Below are positions 21,901 through 33,755 of a stretch of DNA of 64,000 nucleotides, piece by piece. The position numbers were made by a program, and so were the translations under genes. The first letter of the stretch is position 1; each line of letters begins with the position of its first letter. The stretch is from Sphagnum compactum (lineage: Eukaryota > Bryophyta > Sphagnopsida > Sphagnales), in NCBI GenBank assembly GCA_965153455.1, contig OZ234498.1, forward strand, positions 4,464,001-4,528,000. The letters are read 5' to 3'. The notes beneath the pieces were generated by a model, which saw only the letters and a program-made list of their open reading frames with translations, did not search any database and was not told where the DNA came from.

Positions 21901-24335
21901 GCAAATGCTCTTCGAAAGATGTCTTTGAACTCGTCATCCAGGCCACCAATTCCCAACTTCTGGAAATTAATGTCCTTCCCCTTGAATACGTTTGTCGATT
22001 GGCCTCCCCGTTGATTGATTATCTGCACAAATCATTTCAAATCTGCCAACTTAGACCACAGAACAGTAATTGAGTCTCAGCTCCAAGAAGATGATAGTCT
22101 AGAGTGAAGCGACTGAAAATGCATTATTGTAAGTATTGAGAACTCCATACTTACAATTTAGGCAATCCTGAAGAGAATTGTGAGATGACCCAACAATAAG
22201 ATTCAGGAGAATTCAGATCCAGACGATCTGCTAGATTATAAGGAGAAGACACAAGATTGGATGACACAAATCTATTCCCAATAGGTAAAATCCCTGACCT
22301 TCAAGCCAGAGTTGCCAGCAGTTTCTAACTGGAAGTCTGTATCTTGAGTCAATAGTCCTCTCATAAGATTGTCTAACTGGCCTTTTCCCAGTAGATTGAC
22401 CACGCTGAATGAGTAATTTATGCCAACATACTCAAATGGTACCTTCTGACCCACTGTCAAAACCTATGAGACACAACCAGATGCAAAGATTAGGCCTGGA
22501 GACTGGTCAAGTTGGTGTAAACTCCAAAACTCTTTCTGTGTAGCTCTCTAGTGTATGACAAAAGGAATCTTCTGTACCTGGCCTACAAATCGCTTGCGGA
22601 GTTCTGTAGAAAGAGTCATTGCATCAATCTGCACAGTATTTGCCGCAATAATCAGTAATGGGATTCTGGCACAAATGGTTTTTTTCAAGAAAACACCTTT
22701 ATAACTACAGTTACTTAAAAACATAAGTAGAAATGTGATTGGTGGACACAAAACTGTGACCAAACAGCCAGCTGCCCACTTACATCAAACTCCTGGGACA
22801 TAATTGAACATGGACTGCCAAGATTTAGCAGTTGACCTAGAAAACAACAAAGGATATTTTACTTTTCTTCTTTAGCATTCTTCCAGCTAACTGCAAAACT
22901 GGAATCTCAGCTTACTCAGTAATCCAGAATCTAGACACATTCTAAACAGAAGATCCTCCACAATTGCCAGAATTTTGCAGAACTGGAAACACCAGAAAAC
23001 ATCTGCTCTGGTGACACAAGAAGTCAGTCCCAAGAGGGAAAGGTTTACCTGATCACCACCCCTCCTGTTCTTTGTCAAGATGTCCAACTCAATGTTCACC
23101 AAAACCAGATTCGATAGAGACAGAAGATCAAACCTGCCATTCCAAGAGCTCCACATCAATTCACACATCTGTGCTGCTGCTGCAGCTACTTACTTGTGAT
23201 GCTAATCTCAAAACTTCAATTGAATCCAGCACGAGACTCCAGGAGAACTTGAGCATCTCTGTTGACACCTACACATCCAATGCGGATATCCAGCAGAAAT
23301 GTGTGATACTACTACACAGCAGACTCTCAGGGCAAACTTGCAGAACAACAACCAGCTCAATCAGTCAAAAGAGGGTGGCTGACATGAAAGCTATATGAAA
23401 GAAAATGGTAGAGAGGGAGCAAAATTTCAGCAATGGACCTTGCCAATGAGACATGATCACCCACAGAAACCTTCACATTCTGGCGTTGGTAGGCATTGAG
23501 AGCAATACATCCTTGTGCTATTGCTTCATGTAATGTGAACTTCTAGGTCAAAGAACACAAACATTGCCAGCCGTCACATCACATCCTACACAGCATTGCA
23601 AAACAGAACTCCAAATCCTGGACTCATCTTCCTTGATTTTATTCCACAACTGCATCAACCTAACAGCAACTGCAAACCCAACGACCCTAAACTCTAAACC
23701 CTAGACGTAGGAAATGGTGCCAGCGATATGATATGAATCTGAATTTTTGTGAGCATTTCAGTGAGGTGGGAACAGCAGACAGATACATTCCTCACAGAAA
23801 AAGATGCAAACATCACGATTTCTAGCAATTCAGTACAGATAGACGAAACCCCTAAAATCCATTTCCAAGGATCATCTTCAAGTATTAAATCCATTTCCAA
23901 GGATTTTCTTCGAGCATTAAACCCTAAAATTAATTTCCAAGGATTTTCTTTCGAGCATTAAACCCTTTAATTCATTTCCATGGATTTTCTTTCAATCATT
24001 AAACCCTTTAATTCATTTCCATGGATTTTCTTTCGAACATTAAACCCTGAAATCCATTTCCAAGGATTTTCTTTCGAACATCACCTAAACCCTGAAATCC
24101 ATTTCCAAGGATTTCCTTCGAGCATTAAACACTTCAATCCATTTCCAAGGATTTTTCTTCGAGACGAAGGGGGGGAGAGAGATGTAAAATGTAAGAAATA
24201 AGGATATCGAAGATTAAGGACTATGGTATTGTTGACATCGACCATAGACCCATAGCTGCCCAAATCGGATCGCGAGCAGTAGGCACAGTTAGTAAGCGCA
24301 AGCTCCTGCGACGGCGTGGCTACAACGCGCACCAT
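15980..24335 (-). CDS. NSF: N-ethylmaleimide-sensitive fusion protein (vesicle-fusing ATPase)
   Basis: NSF is the AAA+ ATPase that, with alpha-SNAP, disassembles spent SNARE complexes on the secretory pathway. Exons read on the minus strand: 24335-24222, 23542-23439, 23133-23049, 22628-22578, 22463-22299, 22022-21868, 21509-21401, 21199-21100, 20736-20681, 20191-20126, 19943-19861, 19670-19537, 19314-19239, 18950-18816, 18626-18495, 18196-18136, 17918-17859, 17538-17480, 17119-17032, 16904-16779, 16380-16312, 16159-15980. All phases agree, giving about 735 residues against ~740 for plant NSF. N domain ~1-210 ([15 protein letters not shown]). D1: Walker A GPPGTGKT (238-245), Walker B IIIFDEID (302-309), lid motif [18 protein letters not shown]2: GPSGSGKT (518-525), IIILDDIE (574-581). 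The weakest call is the exon 1 donor (GTCCTT); ATG and GAT just upstream give in-frame alternatives. An in-frame upstream ATG at 24,371 would add 12 residues. The C-terminus carries an unusual six-residue repeat. Confidence 0.95.
16039..16092 (-). repeat. 18-bp tandem repeat coding (H/N)QE(Y/H)EG near the NSF C-terminus
   Basis: Three 18-bp units at 16,039-16,056, 16,057-16,074 and 16,075-16,092 encode [12 protein letters not shown] and HQEHEG on the minus strand. They lie between the IEMAAQGG helix and the final [11 protein letters not shown] segment of D2, where plant NSF normally has a short surface loop. The paralogue at 14.5 kb lacks the repeat, so it arose or expanded after duplication. 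Confidence 0.9.
23850..24163. repeat. ~41-bp minisatellite in NSF intron 1
   Basis: About eight head-to-tail copies, plus-strand consensus near CCATTTCCAAGGATTTTC then TTTCGAGCATTAAACCCTGAAAT. The repeats differ by a few substitutions and small indels. Each holds a telobox-like AAACCCT; a denser telomere-like stretch (accctaaactctaaaccctag) lies just outside at 23,685-23,704. The array sits wholly within the first intron of NSF. Confidence 0.9.
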
Positions 24336-24449
24336 CTTTGTCTTCTCTTCCGACAAAAAACAAATGTTCACCCAAATTCAGAAACCCCCAATACAAATTC
24401 TACCCAAAACTCAAGAGTCCCTCACTTTCTCAGTTCCCCACCAAAATCC

Positions 24450-24490
<41 letters not shown>

Positions 24491-25060
24491 CTAGCTCTCA
24501 TTCGACTTTCCCTTTATGCAAGCCGAGAAGTAGGAGCTGGAATCTTCAGGTCGTTAGTCCGCTACTACCCAAATCCAACACCGCAACCTGCAACTTAACT
24601 TCGATTCACAAAAAACTCAAATGAAATCCCCAGATCTCGATTTCACAAAAAGCTCTAATCCAGTTTCTCCTTTGCTGATCGTTCAAATGTCTTGACAAAG
24701 AAGAAAACTACTGCGACCCAACCCACAAACGTGTTTTGACATCACGTACCCAAAAAGTAGAGGAAAATCGGAACTTCTGCGCAACAGTGAAGTTGGACAT
24801 CTGCGCACCAGTGAAATCGGTGGCCGACAACGATAAAAAAATATAAATAAAAAATACCAACAACCACACAGCGTTTTTGTGCCACTTGCCGACCAAAAAA
24901 AACACGCACAGAGAGATACTGCGCCTTGTGCAAGGAATTTTTTGGAAAAACTGGTCGAAAGACGTCAAAAAATATATATGAAATTGCCATTTTTAGACCA
25001 TCCAATCTAATTTCTTGCACGTCACGCCTGTAATAACAATCATACCTAGTTTTGCTTTTG
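24336..25060 (-). promoter_or_regulatory. 5' UTR and presumed promoter region of NSF
   Basis: The region upstream of the NSF start holds a 33-base (CT)n tract at 24,455-24,487, which is (GA)n in the sense direction, typical of plant 5' UTRs and core promoters. A TATA-like catatatatttttt on the minus strand lies at about 24,967-24,980. It is ~630 bases from the start codon, so it would imply a long leader or an untranslated exon. No transcription start can be fixed. Plus-strand ORFs here are translations of the CT tract and have no independent support. Confidence 0.4.
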
Positions 25061-25545
25061 CATTAATTAGATGAGGTGCTTCCCACGTTCAATTTGTTTT
25101 TTGCAATGAGCCAATTTGATTGGCCCATCACTCAAAAAAAAAAAAACTATGGAGGCTCCCAAAAATAAAAGGTTCTATTTTGAAGTATACCTAGGTGAAA
25201 GGAGGACAACATTTGCCAAGGCATATGGGATAAAAGTTACGAGCTAATGGGAACTCTTTGGGGAACATGTCATGAATGGGAACTCTTTGCTATGATCCCC
25301 ATTCTATTCCTAAAATTGGCTGCCATTGTTTTTGGCTTGTACCAATAGCCCTTCTTAAGAACACCCCAATCTATTCTAGAAAACTTATTCTTTTGGGGTA
25401 CTTATTTCTGTTTCATATTAATTAGTCGGGGGTGCCTCACAAGTCCAACTTTTTTTTTCTGCAATGAGTTATTTTGATTGGCCCATCCCAAAACAAAAAA
25501 TCGAAACTATGGAGGCTCCGCCCAAAATAGAAGATTCTATTGAAA
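25061..25545 (+). repeat. Pair of direct repeats upstream of NSF
   Basis: 25,061-25,185 and 25,415-25,545 share, in the same order, attaattag, gcaatgag, ttgattggcccatc, a run of A, then aactatggaggctcc and a ttctatt block. They are ~355 bp apart. They could be short LTRs or ends of a small element, but I saw no primer-binding site between them and no target-site duplication. The DNA from here to 26,019 holds no supported gene. Confidence 0.65.
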
Positions 25546-26019
25546 GATGGAGTACCTCCCCCAATGGGCATTGAGAGAGTTCTGGACATCTACACTAGTT
25601 TAGTACCTCCTCACTGAAGGCCAGAGTGAACCAGGACCCTACGGCCCCATGCAAGATGGATGATGTGGGGAGAGCAAACATTTTTCACTTGTGTTTCAAT
25701 TGCATAGCTAAACATGGTGGTTATTTATTTGCTGACCATCCACATGCAGCTACCTATTTTATGGGTCACCAAGTGCCTTCTCGACTTACCTTGCCAGTAT
25801 CGTAGGACAACACTTAAGGCCCATTTTACACTAGGAGTCAAGGCCAATGTTCAACTCAAATCAAGCATTCCTATTGGTGCAAAAGTTGAAATCAGCCCCA
25901 AGGGCTTTAAACTAGGAGAAAAAGCTTGAAATAGAAAAAATCTTTTCAATCTGCCCAAAGTTATTAATAAATGCTGAACTTTATGGCTCCAAGGCTAAAA
26001 AAAGGATACCATCTCATTT

Positions 26020-26291
26020 GGGAAGCCAATTTGAAACACAAGACACTAAATACCCCCATTGAGCTCTCTATTACCCTCTGTTCTCAGACACCCTGACCCA
26101 CCACCAGAGTTGCCGTCTGGCCGCAGAGGGGGTCCTATCCATTGTAGACTGTAGAACGTTGTTGAACTCCTTTCCAAGCATTCATCGTCGACTACAATCG
26201 ATTTTTCGTTTGCTAAACATTCCCATATTCTATGCAACATTCCATGTGCGCATAGATTTAACAACAGGCTAAAAGTAGCACCTTCAATGTT
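26020..26291 (-). repeat. Left copy of long terminal inverted repeat
   Basis: Inverted partner of 38,735-39,000, roughly 70% alike by eye. It encodes a spurious 72-codon minus ORF (CLANEKSIVVDDECLE...) whose equivalent on the other copy also reads VVDDECLE, so the ends may preserve a bit of captured or coding sequence. Confidence 0.7.
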
Positions 26292-26439
26292 TTAGGGTTT
26301 AGGGCTTGAAGCAAAACCCCAACGGGGTTCAGCTTCTTGCATCACTTTCAGTTTGGAAAGATTGTAGTGCAACATAACAATTGTGCAATTGACAACTCTA
26401 ATGTTGTTTTGCATTCTCTTCTTAGTACATTTAGGGTTT

Positions 26440-29400
26440 GTTTGCAGCGATGGAGTCATTGCAAGGAGAGCTTCTATGTGATGTGAATGCTATTTCAAAC
26501 AAAGAAACTTTCCTCCCTTACACCTAGCGGCATCACAATTCATCGAAGTTGTCTTGCTCCGACTATCAACACTATGGAGGATGTCAATAATTTTGGAAAA
26601 TATGACAATGTAGAGGAAGATGAAGGAAACACATCAAAACTCGAAACACACATGATGCCACCGGCAGGGGTCATCAAGAGAAGCCACTTGGTTTAGGAGG
26701 TGTTGCCTGTACACGCATAGGAGGATCCTTACATGATTCAACTAATTTGGCATCAGAAATATATCAACATTATCTTTAATGCGCCTGTAGGATGGGTAGT
26801 TGGGGTATGTTCCTCACTTAAGCTGTGTTCCTCCTTGTTTTTATACCATTCTTTATGTGCTAGTCTATTGTTGTTTGATGTTTTGTGTGTGCATATGTAC
26901 TTTCTGTTGTTAGTCTTCTTTCACATGATCTACCACAATCAAACCTAAAAAACAGAATTATTGACATCAAATGACCAAACATAAAAACTTTAATATGTTC
27001 TAGTTTTCATTTATTATTTCCATCTTTCCCAAATTTTTTGTCAATTTTTTTCTCCATTATAAGGTGGATATCAAACAAAAAAAACATATTTTTTAAAATC
27101 AACCACTAGAAGCAAATTTAGTCTTATGGTGTTTGCCACAAAAAACAATTAGGTTGTAGTGTGTTAAATATCATAGAACTACATATCAATTGTAAAGAAT
27201 TTCGTGAAGGTAATGCACATTGAAGTTGTTTTCCATTTCACAATGAAAAGATTATTTACGGGTTAGTATTGGCGAAAGCTTGATGGTAGTTCTGTAATTA
27301 TTTTCTCATTTATTTCTTTTTTAATCACTATTCCATTCAGATTATAATTGTAGAAGATTTGTAGAATCATGTTTACAATAGTTGTTTTGCCATGTGTTGT
27401 GGCTAATTGAATTATCCTAATAAATAGCTTGTCACAAAAAAATGTTACAATTTGTTGTTTATCACAAAATTGTAGATTGAAGTTGGGATTTTGTCGTTGT
27501 GTTTTCAATTATGGCATGATCATGTGTAGGTTTTGGAGGTCCATCCCACAAGAGCAGAATCTATAAATGTAGCATGCAACAAAATAAGAGAACATGTATG
27601 GCCTTGTGCTTTGAAGATGAGTATGAAAAATTTACAATAGAAGCACATTTTGATTATAAATAAGCTAGCAACCCTATTTGCAATCGGCCTTCCTTCTAAT
27701 GTAAGTTCTACAAGGTTTGCATGAAAGATAAAAACATTCTTTTTATCACAAAATGATGAACCAATGCCCTTCTTACAAGGGGAAGGAGCTCCTTAAGATG
27801 TACTTGACTTGGAACAAGCATGAAATAATGGAAATATTTAGGTCAAGTATGAAGTTTGGGAAAACCATACCCAGCCAAAACAAGCATCCTACTTTAAGTG
27901 AAGTAGATATTCTTCCTAAACGGGTTGCACCTAGTCCGAGATGTGGGGAAACACAAGTTATGCCACCTCCACGACCTATACATGTTAAAGAAGACATGTA
28001 TCATTAGTAATGATGATGACTTCTCGCTTACTCCACATAAAAACAAAGGTAAGCAACCAAGTGTCACTAAACTTTCCATTTCTAAGAGCAACTCTTGTGT
28101 ACAACATGCTCCCAAGGAGAAAGCGAAAATCCCTAACTAAACTAAAATTGTCACACCATTCTTTGGTTCCCAGTCTACTACAAACTAATATACTACAAAT
28201 CCACAACAAAATCCGACAGATTTGAAAAGAGCTAAAGTAGAGGCAAGGGCATTGGTCATTGCAAAGACATTCACAATAAAGGGTGATTGTGAATTGCCTC
28301 CTCTTCCAAAAAGAAGTGTTAATGAATGGGTTGTTTGCTTGTTGTCAAAGATCGACACAATTATGGGTAGGACTATTTGGTAAAATCCCAAAAAATGCAT
28401 GGCAATCCTTACGAGCATGGAAACGATAAAAACTTTACACAATAGTCTTGTCACTACATTTCGGCAATGGTAGTTATATCCGATTGTGAGTTTATATCTT
28501 CCATCCGTTCATGTTTAATTAATTTTTGTAACCATTTTTTACAATGTAATGTTGCATTTGTTTTCTTCATGTGTTAATTAACTTCTATATCGTGCTCTAG
28601 GAAAATGGAGGTATTTACAGAAGTTTTCAACCAAAGGCTATTATGAAGAGTTGTTTGGTTACTTGGACATCCAATGGGGTTGAAAAGAAGACAATGGAGA
28701 GAATTTGGGAGATCAAGGGTCTAAAGGATTACCTACAATACCTAACTTTGAAGAAAGAGTATGAAGCAAAGAAAACAAATGCTTCATTGACATCAAAAAG
28801 AAGAAAGTTGAATATGTTCTACAACAACTTCATGCTTTTGATGAGAAGGTAAATTTCACAATGCGATTGTTTTATCTGTTGGGAATTGTATATATTGCCA
28901 CTACATGTTTTGTTAATAGCCATCTTGGGTCACACATCTTAACACAATCCAACCATTAATAACATATGTCATCTTTGCATTAGGTACATCAATGGTTTGT
29001 TGATCTGCATGTAGGTTTGGTTTAAAGAAAAGAAGAAAATATGGGGTTGGTCACCTTTGTATTGTGTCCTCAAGTGGCACCTATGGCATTAGGTCCACAA
29101 TGCCCGTGGTACCACATTAAGTAGGAGTTGCAAGACATATTGGTTGAATTAGAAAAGGAGACAAAACCTCTTTCCTTGGATTATGAATGCCCTCATATTG
29201 TTTGGGCTTTATGGGAGGTGCCACCATAAATACATTATGCCCATGTTGTATGTTCTTAAACAGGTTATGATTTCAACAACTTATGTGTTGGCAAATTTTC
29301 CCTAAACTTTTTGGGTCCACAGGTTGCGTCCATTTGTTCATCCTATTCGTGGTTTAATTAAACGCAACATCTTACATTTTGCTCATCATATGGATCATTT

Positions 29401-30340
29401 TATTTGCTTACTAGTTGTGGTTCAAAATGTGTTTAACTACGGGTTTGCATGGTTTCTCAAGATTCATCAAAGTCATGAGGATGTTTATTCATCTTGGCAT
29501 GATTTGTTGGGGCTTCTAAGTTTTGACCATGAGCAGCAACATATTGTCATACAAAAAATTTAGAATTTCATCTGCAAGATTACCCATAAAACAATTGCTA
29601 ACATTCATCATGCTAGACAGATGAAGTTGTTGGAAGACATGTGGTGAAATGGCACATTGTCTCTTGACTGACACCATCTCCTTGACCAATGACCACAATA
29701 AGGACCTATATTTCCTCTTCTTATTCCTACAAGGTTTTTGTTTTTGTGTTTGTTATTAAGGTTGTCAAAATTGCTAATATGCACTTATTCTCATTATGTG
29801 CAAGTTGTTAATGATGTTTTGTTGCTTAAAGAGGACATAGACATTGGCTAGTTGTTTGTTGGGAAGGTCAACTTGGAGGAGGAGGCTGCAGTGCATCTCA
29901 TTTCGAGAAGATATAAAGATAATCTCGTAGAACTTCGTCATTGTCAATTGCAAAGCATCATGTTGAAATTGGGCAAGGCCAAAAACCCCAAGGGTGTCAC
30001 TACAAATGTGACAGAAACTTATGACAAAGTCTAGTTCTACCCTACTAAACACATTTTTGATGATGGTCAGCAAACAATTGGCAACATTGATGTGTCTATT
30101 ATTATTCCAATAATCGACAACATCACTAACCTAGGTATGTTTCCATATTATTGCAAAAATATATATTGTCCTTGTTGGTTTGGTCTACCTTCATGTTTGT
30201 TGTTTTTGTTATGGGCTAGTGTATGTGTTATTTGCTTGGATTCTATTTTTAAGAGAAAAAATAAAATGTCCCAAAAGGGAGTTCTTTGGGTGAGGCTAAA
30301 GAGCAAACACAAGGGCTGCTGCCTATTGATTTAAGATTGA
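26440..30340 (+). pseudogene. Scattered ORF fragments of an unidentified element protein
   Basis: Plus-strand open fragments at 26,487-26,696, 27,753-28,007, 28,643-28,852 and 29,852-30,034 have mixed, soluble-looking compositions (for example KKTMERIWEIKGLKDYLQYLTL and NLEEEAAVHLISRRYKDNLVELRH) rather than low-complexity ones. They are separated by many stops and frame changes. I do not recognise the family. They lie inside the inverted ends of the Mutator-like element and could be its accessory ORF, a nested element, or captured host exons. Confidence 0.3.
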
Positions 30341-31838
30341 TCACCAACATCCTCAACAATCTAGTGAAAATGTGTCTATTCCATCTAATCATGTGTGAAA
30401 AAAAAATGGGAAATTAATTTATTGTAATATTATGTGTCTAATCCAAGCCCGGTTACTCGAGTCCGTATAGCCCACCTCCCTCTTGATTTGTAATCTTTCA
30501 TTAACACACCTTCCTTCTCTCTAGGATTGTGTCTTCCATGACAAACTGAACATAGCCCCATGCATCCTATCCCCAACCTCAATATCATGATGGAGCTCGT
30601 CCAAAAGTTATTACGGGAATGGAGGCAACTAACAAAGGAGAGGGGAGAAAACAAGAAAAAACAAAAACTTTCAACTAGCCCATCAACACTTCTACCTTGT
30701 AAATGTTACATTTGAAGCCCAGTTGTAGCATCAATTTGCCCCCCTCAAGCGAATTATTTAAAAGAAATACAGGAAGAGGAGGCTTACAGAGCATTAAATG
30801 TGGGTATTTCACTAGAGCATGTGATGTCTTGTCCTGCAATTATGTTTGCTAGTGAAGGAGAGAACAAATCCCGAACTCACACCATCCTGCACTCATATAT
30901 GGGTGAAGAAGGGAGGCTTTTGCATAATGCAACTGAGAATTTGTGTGGGGATGGTGCAAGCAATAATCTCTTGGCTTCTACATGGAGCTTGAATAGCTAG
31001 GCACTTGAGGCAGCAGCAACTCAAACTTCAATGCAAACAACCACCATTTGGATTTTTTTGCAGCATCAAATTGTCCAATATGAAGCACTGAACTTTTTTT
31101 AGAGGAGGAGTGCTTAGGAGATGGAGTCGGCTCTGGAGTGGAGGACTTGGTTGCTGCAGTTGCACCCTTTGACTTAGAAGCTTGTTTCTACTTTCTCTTA
31201 ATTCTTTTGGTTCAATAAAGTCATTTTGGGTCATAGTGTTTTATTTGTATTGATTCTTAATCCTTTGGAGGTTCATCAATTCAGAAGGCCTTATGCAGGC
31301 ACATAGAGTTATAAGCAAAAGCTTTGGAACTTTCTGGAGCCTTGAAAGAGAGTCCAAAAATGTTACATCAATACAACATTCTTTTCATATGTGGAAGCCT
31401 TAAGGATTTTTGAGTTCAGTCATTGAGCTAGATGGTCATCTCTTCCATTGTATTATTTTTACCTTCCTGTGACAATATGCCCTGGGTTTTCACACTTTTA
31501 CAAATTACGGATTGTCACATGCCTATAATGACATTGGATTTTTTTAATTTGGGAGACTATGTGCTATAAGGTTTTGTTATTTTTAACAATATCAAATTTA
31601 GGGTGTTTGACAAAAATAATGTTCTACAAGATGTTTTGTTGTTTGTAGGTTGGCATCATTTGTGTAGGAGTTCATTACTAGCAAGGGGGGTACCAAGGAG
31701 GTAGCACTTTCATTTCAGATCTAGCAACATTATACGAAATTGAGGCTTGATGTAGATATTTCCCTTCTAGACAACCCCAATAAGCACTCGAACATAGATG
31801 CCATGGGTGTTTTCAAGTTGTGGTTCTCACACTTTCAT
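30341..31838. other. No supported gene
   Basis: AT-rich DNA inside the presumed MULE. Minus ORF 30,430-30,654 and plus ORF 30,800-31,000 show no motif. Confidence 0.5.
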
Positions 31839-31990
31839 CACCATGCTAAAACATGTTTTTTGTATGACGCGTCCTATTCGGCTACAATGGCATAAGCAAC
31901 TAAAAAATGGCACAATTGACTTCAAAAACAACTAGAAAAATGACTATAGTCGAACATGACCTGTCATAAAAAACATGTTTTGGCGTAGTG
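31839..31990. mobile_element. 152-bp CACTA-type MITE with 3-bp target duplication
   Basis: The right end read inward is CACTACGCCAAAACATG then TTTTTTATGACAGGTC. The left end is CACCATGCTAAAACATG then TTTTTTGTATGACGCGTC. CACTACGCCAAAA is a common terminus of plant CACTA (En/Spm) elements. Flanks are cat on both sides (31,836-31,838 and 31,991-31,993), the 3-bp duplication expected of CACTA transposition. No coding capacity. Confidence 0.8.
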
Positions 31991-31993
31991 CAT

Positions 31994-33755
31994 ATTGAAT
32001 CACAACAAATGTATATCACTCATCTTCACCTCTGGGACATTGTAAAAAATTGGACCAAAGAAAAAGGGGAATCATAATAGATTCTATTGCAATTTATCCA
32101 AAAGAAACTAGAAATCCTACTTTATGTTAAGAACCTCATAATCCACTGTAGTATGCCAACCATTAGAACATGATTATAATGAATGAGGAACAGTTCGTAC
32201 ACTATGACCCTCTGAAGATTGAAAACATCTTCCTATCTGCATTGGTGCATTAGTTTTTTTTGCTAAACTATGGGCTGTCAGGCAAAGTCCCATGTCTTGG
32301 AATGCTGCTTGGAAGTGTGCCATAGTAAACAATTCTTAGGTGTGGTTAGATGGACCACAACAAGAGTTAAACTAAAAATATGGGTTTTATGTTATGAGGT
32401 TCATAACCAATTATTGTGAGTGGAAGTCTGTGAATTAGTTTGATAACATTTAGGTATGTGTATGTTTGAGATCTTGGTAGATGATCTATACATGATTGCA
32501 ACCCATTCTATAGTGCAACCTAACCTATTGGGTTTGGTGAATGCAAGTGATACTGAGCATGTTTTCAAAGGCTACAACCATTCAAGCACGAAATAGATTG
32601 CAATCTATAATATTAAATGCCATGTAGCAATTAAGGTCATAAAAAATTAGGTGGATGGTTGGGTTGGACCTGCCCATTGAAGGTGTATAATCAACTTCAA
32701 CATAGTTTCACAACGTAATAGGAGCATGACAAAGTGGCAAAACAAGGAAGCTTGGTTCTTATGTTTCTTAAACAACAAATCATATATAGAAAGGACTTAG
32801 CATATGTTCTAGTTTTTTTTGTGCCAGTACATTTTGGTTGCACTATAGTTTCAGCACTTTGTATTATATATTATTTTATTCTCTAGGTCCAAATGTTCTA
32901 TGGGATTTATGGTCAACGTATGGCAATGACACATTGCCAACAATAGACGTAAGTTATAAATTATGCCCATTCTATGTACTGTTTAAATCGAAGGATGTCA
33001 AGTTGTAGTTGTTGTTGCATTGTTGGTTTCCAAGTCGGCTGCATGGTTGTGGAATGTATGTATAGGTTGTTATCTGGGTGAGTTACAATGTGGCATTCAT
33101 GATGTAAGTCACATATTCATTGGGTGTATTGCAATAGGTTGTGAATGGTACAATTGAACAACAACAACATGCATAAGATAAATGGATTGAAAACATTGAA
33201 CACAATCTGCTTGCCATAGTTGCATCCACCACACAATATAACATTTTCAATCTACAACAATATATTCCCACACTAAACATACATTTAAACCCCCAAGTAG
33301 AAGCCATAGAACATTGATTATGTTTACAATGTGTTATTACATAATTTGTAACAATAATGCCTACTAGACGTTCTTATAATTCCTTGTACAATGTCCCATA
33401 GAACATGTAGAAATCCAATATTTGATTCCATAAACATAATTATTGTGAAAATGTTGAATGCCAAATATGAAGCATCCGACTAAATCACCCAAAGATGTAG
33501 GTAATGTTTAAATTTTTTTTCAGATTCCAATAGACATTATTTGGTACACAAACAAAAGCCCAACAAATCACCAAAAAAACTTAAAATTGACCCCACCTTG
33601 GGGTACCGCATTTAAGATGTGCCTATGCCTTGTTGTTCTATCCTTCAAATGGTTGTGTTTTTGGGCAAGAGATTCAAGCAATCCTCTATGCCTTTTCAAT
33701 GCATTATCACCTATTGCATATGGGAATAAAACTATGGTAGCTAGGTGTGCTAAGT
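31994..33755. other. No supported gene
   Basis: AT-rich DNA inside the presumed MULE, downstream of the transposase relic. Nothing recognisable on either strand. Confidence 0.5.

Noticed and set aside
24316-24624. Plus-strand ORFs with long Ser-Leu repeats.
   Set aside because: They translate the (CT)n tract upstream of NSF.
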